50,104 bases of DNA. Source: Streptacidiphilus neutrinimicus. Lineage in GTDB: Bacteria; Actinomycetota; Actinomycetes; Streptomycetales; Streptomycetaceae. A program made the position numbers and the translations under genes. The notes under the pieces were generated by a model, which was not told where the DNA came from, did not search any database, and saw only the letters and a list, made by a program, of their open reading frames with translations. Each line of letters begins with the position of its first letter. Position 1 is the stretch's first letter. The DNA lies in NCBI RefSeq assembly GCF_000787815.1, contig NZ_BBPO01000028.1:1-50104 (forward strand), given 5' to 3'. Of the stretch, positions 43,809 through 50,104 are shown one piece after another.

Positions 43809-44972
43809 TCAAAGCCCCCAGCGCAGCGCCGGTGTGTTCACAGGCGCGTCCCACAGCTCCAGCATCTCGTCGTCGACCCGGCAGAGCGTGAACGACGCGC
43901 CCGCCATGTCGAGGCTCGTGACGTAGTTGCCGACCAGGCTGCGAGCGATGGTGACGCCCCGTCCGGCCAGCACCCGGGACACCTCGTTGAAGAGGATGTA
44001 GAGCTCCGACAGCGGCGTCGCCCCGAGACCGTTCACCATCGCGATCACCTCAACAGGCCCCGCGCCCACCGCTCCCGCGGCTCCCGCCGCGTCGAGCGTC
44101 ACCGCCGCGTCCGCCGCTCCTGACGTGTCGAGCGTCGCCGCCGCGTCCGCCGCTCCTGACGCGTCGAGCGTCGCCGCCGCGTCCGCGAAGACGGACTCGG
44201 CCAGGATCGCGTCGAGCGCGAGCTCCGCGACCTCGCGCGCCGTGGCGAGCTTCTCGCGCCGTCGACCCGGCTCGCCGTGAATGCCGACGCCGACCTCCAT
44301 CTCGTCGTCCGGCAGCAGGAAGCCGGGCTTCCCGTTGGCCGGCGTCGTGCACGCCGTGAGCGCGACCGCGAACGAGCGCGCGCTCGCGTTCACCCGGCGG
44401 CCCATCTCCGCGACCGCCTCCAACTTCGCACCGCGCTCCGCCAGCGCCCCCGCGATCTTTTCGACCATCAGCGTCGCACCCGTGCCGCGCCGCCCCGCCG
44501 TCCACGTCGAGTCCTGCACCGCCACGTCGTCGTCGACGAGCACCGTCTCCACCGCGATCCCAGCGTCCCCGACGGCCAGCTCCGCCGCCATCTGGAAGTT
44601 GAGCACGTCGCCGGTGTAGTTCTTCACCACGAACACCACGCCCGCGCCGGAGTCGACGGCCTGCGCGGCGGCCAGCATCTGCCCTGGCACCGGGGAGGTG
44701 AACACCTCGCCGGGACAAACCGCGTCGAGCATGCCGACGCCCACGAAGCCCGCGTGCAAGGGCTCGTGGCCGGAGCCACCCCCGGAGACGAGCGCGACCT
44801 TGCCCGCCCGCGTCGGGGTCGTGCGCCGCACGAAGCCTCCGCCGCCGCCTCCGTCGCTGTCTCCGTCGCCGTCTCGGTCTCCGGTGACGACCGTCAGCAG
44901 CGGATGCGCGGCCGCGAACCCGGCCAGGCTGTCGGCGACGTAGGAGTCAGGGGTGTTGAGGAACTTCTTCAC
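43809..44972 (-). CDS. dhaK: Dihydroxyacetone kinase subunit DhaK (substrate-binding)
   Basis: The 387-residue subunit binds dihydroxyacetone covalently through His232 in EVGVGIHGEPG. The rest of the signature is present: MKKFLNTPDSYV, VALVSGGGSGHEPLH, CPGEVFTSPVPGQML and VKNYTGDVLNF. Two insertions are unusual against the 356-residue E. coli type. One is an Asp/Gly run at 31-46 (GDRDGDGDSDGGGGGG). The other is a 12-residue tandem repeat (ATLDASGAADAA type, about 264-303) encoded by a 36-bp DNA repeat. Both lie in loops. It is co-transcribed with dhaL; dhaM is divergent. Confidence 0.95.
   Translation of the reverse strand: MKKFLNTPDSYVADSLAGFAAAHPLLTVVTGDRDGDGDSDGGGGGGFVRRTTPTRAGKVALVSGGGSGHEPLHAGFVGVGMLDAVCPGEVFTSPVPGQMLAAAQAVDSGAGVVFVVKNYTGDVLNFQMAAELAVGDAGIAVETVLVDDDVAVQDSTWTAGRRGTGATLMVEKIAGALAERGAKLEAVAEMGRRVNASARSFAVALTACTTPANGKPGFLLPDDEMEVGVGIHGEPGRRREKLATAREVAELALDAILAESVFADAAATLDASGAADAAATLDTSGAADAAVTLDAAGAAGAVGAGPVEVIAMVNGLGATPLSELYILFNEVSRVLAGRGVTIARSLVGNYVTSLDMAGASFTLCRVDDEMLELWDAPVNTPALRWGL
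44091..44193. repeat. 36-bp in-gene tandem repeat in dhaK
   Basis: Units beginning GTCGAGCGTC start at 44091, 44127 and 44163, the third incomplete. They keep the dhaK frame and encode the repeated Ala/Asp/Leu/Thr loop. Confidence 0.9.
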
Positions 44973-45094
44973 AACGGCAGCCCTCCAGTGGAACCCGCAC
45001 TACCGCGTCGGCGGATCCGTGAACCGCGCAACGCCACGCGCGCGCCCGCGCTTGTGCTTTCACTTCGGCGAGCCGCGAATCTAGCATCGCGGAC

Positions 45095-45613
45095 ATGACC
45101 GAGAGCAGTAACGCGCCCACTGATCGTGTCCGCTTCGCGTCCGCAGCGGAAGAGGCCGCGCCCGCCCGAACGCCCGCCCGGAACGGCGGCTCCGACGCCC
45201 GGCGGGGGCAGGCGGGAATCGTCGGGCTCGTCCTCGTCTCGCACAGCGCGCGGCTCGCGGGCGGGCTCCGGGAGCTGCTCGAACCGCTGGGCGGCGGGCT
45301 GGTGCCGATCGCCACCGCGGGCGGGTCGGAGGACGGCACCCCCGACGGCGGACTGGGAACCAGCTACGAGCGGATCGAGGCTGCCGTCACCGCCGCCAAC
45401 GCGGGCGCCGGCGTGCTGCTGCTCCCGGACCTCGGCAGCTCCGTGCTGACCGCCCGCCTGGTCCTCGCCGACCTCGGGCGTGACGACGCCGTGCTCGTCG
45501 ACGCGCCCTTCGTCGAGGGCGGCGTCGCCGCCGTGGTCGCTGCGTCGACCGGCGCGTCGCTGGCCGACGTCGCCGCGGCGGCGCGCGAGGCGCGCACCGT
45601 CCCCAAGTTCTGA
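45095..45613 (+). CDS. dhaM: DhaM phosphotransferase subunit, EIIA-Man-like
   Basis: The 172-residue product has an N-terminal extension of about 42 mostly disordered residues. An EIIA-mannose-type domain follows: GIVGLVLVSHSARLAGGLRELL with the phospho-His in VSHS, GTSYERIEAAVTAANAGAGVLLLPDLGSSVLTA, and APFVEGGVAAVVAASTGASL. DhaM passes phosphate from PTS HPr to the ADP on DhaL. Only this first domain is present; longer enterobacterial DhaM also carries HPr- and EI-like parts. It is divergent from dhaKL. TAGCAT ends 7 bases before the ATG, suggesting a leaderless message. Confidence 0.92.
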   Translation: MTESSNAPTDRVRFASAAEEAAPARTPARNGGSDARRGQAGIVGLVLVSHSARLAGGLRELLEPLGGGLVPIATAGGSEDGTPDGGLGTSYERIEAAVTAANAGAGVLLLPDLGSSVLTARLVLADLGRDDAVLVDAPFVEGGVAAVVAASTGASLADVAAAAREARTVPKF

Positions 45614-45726
45614 ACCGCCCCTCAGCCGCATACGCGCCCGCACCCTGGGAGAATGCAACTGGTACCGATCGGCACGAGCGCACGACGAGTACGGCCCGTC
45701 GCGCGTGACAGGAGAGTGAGGGCTCC

Positions 45727-46584
45727 GTGGGCAGTCCCGTCGACCAACTGGTGGACCTGCTGGATCTCGAGCAGATCGAGGTCAACATCTTCCGCGGACG
45801 CAGCCCCGAGGAGTCGCTCCAGCGCGTCTTCGGCGGGCAGGTCGCCGGCCAGGCCCTGATCGCGGCCGGCCGCACCGTCGCACCGGACAGACCGGTGCAC
45901 TCGCTCCACGCGTACTTCCTACGTCCGGGCATCCCGGGCATCCCGATCGTCTACCAGGTCGACCGGATCCGCGACGGCCGCTCCTTCACCACCCGCCGCG
46001 TGCTCGGAGTGCAACAAGGACGGACGATCTTCGCCCTGACCGCCGACTTCCACCTGCCGGAGGAGTCGCCGTTCGAGCACCAGACCGTGATGCCCGACGT
46101 CCCGGCGCCGGAGGGGCTCCCCTCGGCGCTGGAGGAGGTCGGCTCGGTCCTGGGCGAGCTGCCGCCCTTCATCAGCCGCCGTCAGCCCTTCGACCTGCGC
46201 TACGTCGAGCGCGTGCGCTGGACGGAGGAGGAGCTCAAGGGCGTCGAGGCGCGCAGTGCGGTCTGGCTGCGCACCAACGGCGCCCTCCCGGACGACCCGC
46301 TGATCCACACCTGCGCGGTCACCTATGCCAGCGACATGACCCTGCTGGACGCGGTGCGCGTCCCGGTCGAGCCGCTGTGGGGCAAGCGGCACTTCGACAT
46401 GGCCTCGCTGGACCACGCCATGTGGTTCCACCGGCCGTTCCGGGCGGACGAGTGGCTGCTCTACCAGCAGGAGTCCCCGGTGGCGGTGGGCGGCCGGGGG
46501 CTCGCGCGCGGGCAGATCTTCGACCGCCAGGGCTGCCTGGTGGTGTCGGTAATGCAGGAGGGCCTCTTCCGCCGCATTGCCTAA
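45727..46584 (+). CDS. tesB: Acyl-CoA thioesterase II
   Basis: The 285-residue protein has the double hotdog fold of TesB: first half VDLLDLEQIEVNIFRGRSPEESLQRVFGGQVAGQALIAAGRTV and LHAYFLRPG, second half TYASDMTLLDAV with the catalytic Asp, and HAMWFHRPFRADEWLLYQQESPVA close to RGLARGQIFDRQGCLV with the catalytic Gln and Thr positions of the family. It hydrolyses medium and long acyl-CoA. GTG 45727 follows GAGGG. It lies behind dhaM and ahead of the MFS gene, all rightward, with gaps of 113 and 68 bp. Confidence 0.95.
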   Translation: MGSPVDQLVDLLDLEQIEVNIFRGRSPEESLQRVFGGQVAGQALIAAGRTVAPDRPVHSLHAYFLRPGIPGIPIVYQVDRIRDGRSFTTRRVLGVQQGRTIFALTADFHLPEESPFEHQTVMPDVPAPEGLPSALEEVGSVLGELPPFISRRQPFDLRYVERVRWTEEELKGVEARSAVWLRTNGALPDDPLIHTCAVTYASDMTLLDAVRVPVEPLWGKRHFDMASLDHAMWFHRPFRADEWLLYQQESPVAVGGRGLARGQIFDRQGCLVVSVMQEGLFRRIA

Positions 46585-46652
46585 GGGCCCTTCCGTCCCC
46601 GCCTCCGTCTCTCCCCTTCCGGAGCACACAGCCGGATGGGGGAAGATGACCC

Positions 46653-48020
46653 GTGCCCATAGAACAGCAGTCCGACTCAGCCCCCGCCGCGAAGGCCGCC
46701 GCACCCGCCTCATCCACCGCTCCCGGCTCGCCGGGCGCGCCGGGAGCGCCTGGCGGGCCTGGCGGGCCGATCGGACGGCTCGGCCGCGCCGTCCGCGGCT
46801 CGCTCGCCGACATCACGCCGCTGCGCGAGCACCCGCCCTACCGGCGGCTCTGGTTCGGACAGGCCGTCTCCGGCATCGGGCAGCAGATGACCGCGCTGGC
46901 CGTCTCGGTGCAGGTCTACGCGCTGACGCACTCGGCCCTGGCCACCGGCCTGATCGGCCTGTGCTCGCTGCTCCCCCTGGTCGCCTTCGGCCTCTACGGC
47001 GGCGCGATCGCCGACCGCGTCGACCGCCGCAAGCTCGGCCTCGCCGGCGCGAGCGGTGCCGCCGTCCTCTCCGCGGGTCTCGCCGTCCAGGCGCTGCTGG
47101 GCCTGCACGCGGTCGGCCTGCTGTACGGGATCGTCGCCCTCCAGGCGGTCTGCTTCGCGATCAACGCCCCGGCCCGCGCGTCGATGATCCCGCGCCTGGT
47201 CCCGGCCGAGCAGCTCCCGGCGGCGAACGCGCTGGGCAGCCTCAGCATGAACCTGGGCCTGACGGTCGGCCCCATGGTCGGTGGGGTCTTCATCGGGATC
47301 TGGGGCTTCCAGGCGGCCTACCTCGTCGACGCGGTCGCCTTCGGCGCGTCTCTGTACGCGATGTGGCGGCTGCCCGCGATGCGGCCCGAGGCGTCCTCGA
47401 CCGGCAAGCGCGTCTCGGTCCTGGAGGGCCTGCGCTTCCTGCGGGAGCGGCCCAACCTGCGGATGACCTTCCTGGCCGACATCGCCGCCATGGTCTTCGG
47501 CATGCCGCGCGCCCTCTTCCCGGCCCTCGCGGCCACCCTCTACGGCGGCGGCGCCGGTACCGTGGGCCTGCTCGCGGCCGCCCCTGCCGTCGGCGCGCTG
47601 ATCGGCGGCCTCTTCTCCGGCTGGGTCAGCCGGGTGCACCGCCACGGCTTCGCCACCTCCCTGGCCGTCGCGGCCTGGGGCCTGGCCTGCGCTGGCTTCG
47701 GCCTCGCCCACGACCTCTGGCTCGGCCTGCTCCTCCTCGCCTGCGCCGGCGCGGCGGACACCGTCTCGATGATCTTCCGCAACACCATGCTCCAGGCCGC
47801 CGCCCCGGACGACATGCGCGGCCGTCTCCAGGGCGTCTTCATCGTCGTCGTGGCCGGCGGCCCCCGCCTCGGCGACTTCGAGTCCGGCGTCGTCGCCCAG
47901 CTCAGCACCCCCGCCATCTCCGCCACCACCGGCGGCCTGGCCTGCCTCGCGACCCTCGCCCTCCTCCTCGTCCGTTACCCGTCCTTCCTCCGCTACGACT
48001 CCCGCACCCCCACCCCATGA
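46653..48020 (+). CDS. MFS exporter (EntS/MFS_3-like)
   Basis: The 455-residue transporter starts with a collagen-like Gly/Pro/Ala head (residues 20-42, GSPGAPGAPGGPGGPIG). A 12-helix major facilitator follows, opening PPYRRLWFGQAVSGIGQQMTALAVSVQVYAL, with motif A-like LYGGAIADRVDRRKLGLAG and the second-half AGAADTVSMIFRNTMLQAAAPDDMRGRLQGVF. This pattern is typical of the EntS-like exporters of siderophores and other small molecules. GGGGGAAG precedes GTG 46653. The substrate is unknown. No siderophore genes are nearby. Confidence 0.9.
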   Translation: MPIEQQSDSAPAAKAAAPASSTAPGSPGAPGAPGGPGGPIGRLGRAVRGSLADITPLREHPPYRRLWFGQAVSGIGQQMTALAVSVQVYALTHSALATGLIGLCSLLPLVAFGLYGGAIADRVDRRKLGLAGASGAAVLSAGLAVQALLGLHAVGLLYGIVALQAVCFAINAPARASMIPRLVPAEQLPAANALGSLSMNLGLTVGPMVGGVFIGIWGFQAAYLVDAVAFGASLYAMWRLPAMRPEASSTGKRVSVLEGLRFLRERPNLRMTFLADIAAMVFGMPRALFPALAATLYGGGAGTVGLLAAAPAVGALIGGLFSGWVSRVHRHGFATSLAVAAWGLACAGFGLAHDLWLGLLLLACAGAADTVSMIFRNTMLQAAAPDDMRGRLQGVFIVVVAGGPRLGDFESGVVAQLSTPAISATTGGLACLATLALLLVRYPSFLRYDSRTPTP

Positions 48021-48172
48021 TCGCCTTCCCCGCCCCTCCCCCACCCGCACCACTGTGACCTGCACGCATCTCCACAGAAACCAGTGCACGAGCACGGCCC
48101 CGGATCCTGTATTGTTCTTCCTGTGCCCGGGAGACCGGGGACGGACCGCGAGGCCGCAAGGCAGAGCAGTCA

Positions 48173-48246
<74 letters not shown>

Positions 48247-48274
48247 CTCGGACGCTAGTCCAGAGTCGCAGGTC

Positions 48275-48317
48275 AGAGCCGGTGTCTGATGAATCAGACA
48301 CCGGCTCTCGACGTTTT
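48275..48317 (+). terminator. Intrinsic terminator after tRNA-Pro
   Basis: A perfect 15-bp stem (AGAGCCGGTGTCTGA, 48275-48289, with 48294-48308) and TGAA loop is followed by TTTTT at 48313-48317. This is the only terminator in the window with a clear T-run. Confidence 0.9.
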
Positions 48318-48332
48318 TCAGCCCACTTCAGC

Positions 48333-48385
48333 TGGGAGCAGATTGGGAGCGAAGCTGGGAGCACTCGGCTCCCAATCCGCTCCCA
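48333..48385. repeat. Cluster of TGGGAGC heptamers, direct and inverted
   Basis: TGGGAGC occurs at 48333, 48344 and 48356, and its complement GCTCCCA at 48368 and 48379. The outer 18-base arms (48333-48350 and 48368-48385) pair with one mismatch. Spacing of 11-12 bp equals about one helical turn. The pattern is like integrase arm-binding sites beside a tRNA attachment site. Confidence 0.6.
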
Positions 48386-48681
48386 GGTCAATCCACGTTG
48401 ACCGCTATCACCCACAACGGTCGAGATGCCCAGAATTCTTTCGTTCCGGAGCCCCGAGCGCCACGAGATCAGGGCCCCTGCCCCGCCATTTTGACGAAGC
48501 GCCATATGTTGTCGACTCCACAGGGACTGACTCGCGCGCTTGACGATGCGGGCAACGGTGCAGCTTCGTACTCCCAGCTGTTCCGATGCATTTCACAACA
48601 CCGACTCGTAGCGTCGCCCCGGGAACGCGCACACACTGGGCCCGCGGAACCCCAACACCGTCCCACCCAGGAAGCCGCACG
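48386..48681. other. Gap between the heptamer cluster and the broken XRE gene
   Basis: The 296 bp are lower in GC than the rest of the window (for example CCATTTTGACGAAGCGCCAT and CATATGTTGTCG near 48485-48515). They contain no ORF with coding-like composition. The segment may be non-coding element sequence. Confidence 0.4.
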
Positions 48682-49055
48682 TCAGCCGAACGTCATGAAT
48701 CGGGCGACAAGGTCGCACAGGGCGCGCTGGTCGATGCCGAGCTGCAGTTCCTGGGCGTGGAGCAGGCCGGGCCGGTGCCGGCGCCGCCACTCCACGTAGA
48801 GCTCGTCGGCCTCTGGCTCATCGCGACCAGGTCCGGCGCGTTGCCCGGGGCGTCGCAGGCTTCGCACCAGGCGGTGATGTCTGCCTTGGCGGGCGGCGTG
48901 ACGGCGTTCTCGATGCGTGACACCTTCGCCGCGGAGACACCCATGCGGGCGGCCAGCTCGCGGACCGTCAGGCCCGTGCTGGACCGCAGCTCGTGCAGGC
49001 GCGCGGCCACTCGGTCGCGCGCCTGCTGAGCCGACGAAGAGGGTGATCTCGACAT
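48682..49055 (-). pseudogene. Frameshifted, truncated XRE regulator (DUF5753/Scr1-like)
   Basis: The first 75 residues are an intact XRE helix-turn-helix: RVAARLHELRSSTGLTVRELAARMGVSAAKVSRIENAVTPP, then ADITAWCEACDAPGNAPDLVAM. Near 48812-48816 one base is missing. The natural continuation EADELYVEWRRRHRPGLLHAQE, the start of the DUF5753 domain found in this Streptomyces regulator family, is in the next frame. That frame stops about 20 residues later (48682), so some 180 residues of DUF5753 are also lost. The gene lies 6 bp behind the DUF6879 gene on the same strand. Confidence 0.75.
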
Positions 49056-49061
49056 GCCGTT

Positions 49062-49583
49062 CTAGTGGATCTCGTACTCCTCGTGCGGGACGCCCCGGCT
49101 CCAGACGCTCTCGAAGGCGTCCAGGCAGAGTTTGATGACCTCGGGCTGTTCCCGGTACTGCGGCTCCAGTGGGACGCCGTCGCCGGAGAACTGGCCGAAC
49201 CGGACGAGCGTGTCGTCGAAGACCCAGAAGTCGGAGCCGGGCAGCGCGAGGTCGACGGCGTTCGCACGGGGCAGCCAGCGGACACGCTCGCCGGCCGCGA
49301 GGTTCGCCGGTGTGATGGCGTGCAGCCATCGGGTGTAGCGCGTCACCGGCTCGGACACGATGCGGGCCCTGCGGACTTGGACGCCGCGGGCAACTGCGTC
49401 GCGGATGATCCTCGACCAGCCCGCCCACCACTCGGAGTCCGGGTCCGTGTCCGCTACGCCGGTGGCCTCCCAGCGGGCAATCGGGTCGTCTTCGCTCGGG
49501 GCGGCGTAGTGGTCGCGCATCTCGAGGTGGACGGCGGAGTGCTGGGCTTTGGCGAACAGGTCAGCCCAGTTTGTCGGCGGCAT
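49062..49583 (-). CDS. DUF6879-family protein
   Basis: The 173-residue protein fits the actinobacterial DUF6879 family: WADLFAKAQHSAVHLEMRDHY near the start, then RGVQVRRARIVSEPVTRYTRWLHAITPANLAAGERVRWLPR, DLALPGSDFWVFDDTLVRFGQFSGDG and a closing FESVWSRGVPHEEY. It is repeatedly found next to XRE/DUF5753 regulators in Streptomyces, as here. Its biochemical role is unknown. It is cytoplasmic, with no signal or membrane segment. ATG start with a GAAAGGC site upstream. It sits between the small gene at 49608 and the broken regulator. Confidence 0.85.
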   Translation of the reverse strand: MPPTNWADLFAKAQHSAVHLEMRDHYAAPSEDDPIARWEATGVADTDPDSEWWAGWSRIIRDAVARGVQVRRARIVSEPVTRYTRWLHAITPANLAAGERVRWLPRANAVDLALPGSDFWVFDDTLVRFGQFSGDGVPLEPQYREQPEVIKLCLDAFESVWSRGVPHEEYEIH

Positions 49584-49607
49584 CGCAGGCCTTTCGGATG
49601 TTCGGGA

Positions 49608-49814
49608 TCATGCTGAACGGCAGGCGGACGCGTACTCGTGGTCCGGGATCCCGGGAGTGTGGTCGGGGGCCGGGTTGTCGTGGATCTGCTGGAGCAACTG
49701 CTCGTCGGGCTTGTAGCCCTGGACCACCAGCTCCCGGCGTTCGTCGTCAACCCAGACGGTCGGAGACTCGCCGTGTCCGGTGTTCGGGTCGACTCCGCTG
49801 AAGCGCAGCGCCAT
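49608..49814 (-). CDS. Small conserved-looking partner of the DUF6879 gene
   Basis: The 68-residue product (start MALRFSGVDPNTGHGESPTVWVDDERRELVVQGYKP cut here at its first half) has a beta-rich N-terminal part and an acidic, His-containing C-terminal part ending in two late residues before the stop. The core PTVWVDDERRELVVQGY resembles small proteins that precede DUF6879 genes in Streptomyces. GGAGAG lies about 5 bases before ATG 49814, which is why this start is preferred over one 13 codons upstream. It is the first gene of a three-gene leftward cluster. Confidence 0.72.
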   Translation of the reverse strand: MALRFSGVDPNTGHGESPTVWVDDERRELVVQGYKPDEQLLQQIHDNPAPDHTPGIPDHEYASACRSA

Positions 49815-49965
49815 GATCTCTCCGTCGTCAGCGCATGGATCGGTCCCGGACACCGTCGTGCGGCAGCGGACACTCCGTCAAGAGCTCAAAGAGGTGCGCC
49901 CGGCCAAGCCGCCCGGGGATCGGGCTCTCCCCCTGGCGCGGAAGCGAGGTGCCGGGCGAGCATTT

Positions 49966-50022
49966 GCCAGGGTTCGCCAGGGTGCGCCAACTGTCTTACT
50001 TCGGGTGAGCGGTAGTGAAGTA
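49966..50022. promoter_or_regulatory. Three 10-bp direct repeats and an inverted repeat upstream of the DUF6879 cluster
   Basis: GCCAGGGTTC (49966), GCCAGGGTGC (49976) and GCCAACTGTC (49986) are in 10-bp register. TACTTC (49997-50002) and GAAGTA (50017-50022) form an inverted repeat next to them. This is about 150 bp upstream of ATG 49814 and suits an operator for the XRE-type regulator. The rest of 49815-50104 shows no gene. Confidence 0.5.
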
Positions 50023-50104
50023 GGAGAGGACCGCCCGCGGCGCTGGAAACGATGCGGGCGGCCCAGTGCACTCAACCCTGCTCAGGATGGAGGCATTGTT
50101 CACT

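Overview
The window is very GC-rich and gene-dense. Third codon positions are strongly GC-biased, GTG starts are frequent, and one start-codon class sits directly behind a TANNNT box, as expected for leaderless actinobacterial mRNAs. Gene content (Tex with an RGG tail, an ECF42-type sigma factor with its DGPF partner, CYTH-CHAD, pentapeptide and DUF6879/XRE genes) points to a Streptomyces-like member of the Streptomycetaceae. Everything here rests on reading the sequence; no database search was possible.

Layout. 1-2113: the 3' end of sbcC, a Cys-rich small membrane protein, and a divergent TetR regulator/tautomerase pair with a double CTAG-N10-CTAG operator. 2200-8786: GH13 glucosidase, Tex, a GNAT enzyme, and the DGPF protein-ECF42 sigma pair. 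8787-14739: hotdog thioesterase and SDR, glucose-6-phosphate isomerase, a block of four exact-length 85-bp tandem repeats, and a NarL-type two-component system. 15268-24020: epoxide hydrolase, solitary PemK/MazF-like protein, YceI/MarR divergent pair, CYTH-CHAD protein, secreted esterase, pentapeptide-repeat protein and a Tat-exported purple acid phosphatase-like enzyme.

24507-32492: RluA-type pseudouridine synthase, a wrecked MaoC/SCP2 locus, an MFS transporter, a Pth2-type peptidyl-tRNA hydrolase, an AraC-VOC operon, a lactate monooxygenase-type flavoenzyme and a DUF1254 protein. 33070-37228: a homogentisate operon (hmgA, an unknown gene, fahA) with a divergent Lrp/AsnC regulator; no glutathione-type maleylacetoacetate isomerase gene is present. 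37588-42773: large secreted Asp-box protein, bL12-CTD-like protein, GNAT enzyme, membrane protein, a small CGPDGC peptide and an MDR oxidoreductase. 43086-48020: dihydroxyacetone kinase (dhaK, dhaL, and divergent dhaM), TesB thioesterase and an MFS exporter.

The right end (48173-50104) carries tRNA-Pro(GGG), a strong terminator, a cluster of TGGGAGC heptamers, a frameshifted and truncated XRE/DUF5753 regulator, a DUF6879 protein and a small partner. This resembles the flank of an element integrated at a tRNA gene. Intergenic minisatellites (85, 21, 17 and 24 bp units) and a dispersed repeat family are unusually frequent.
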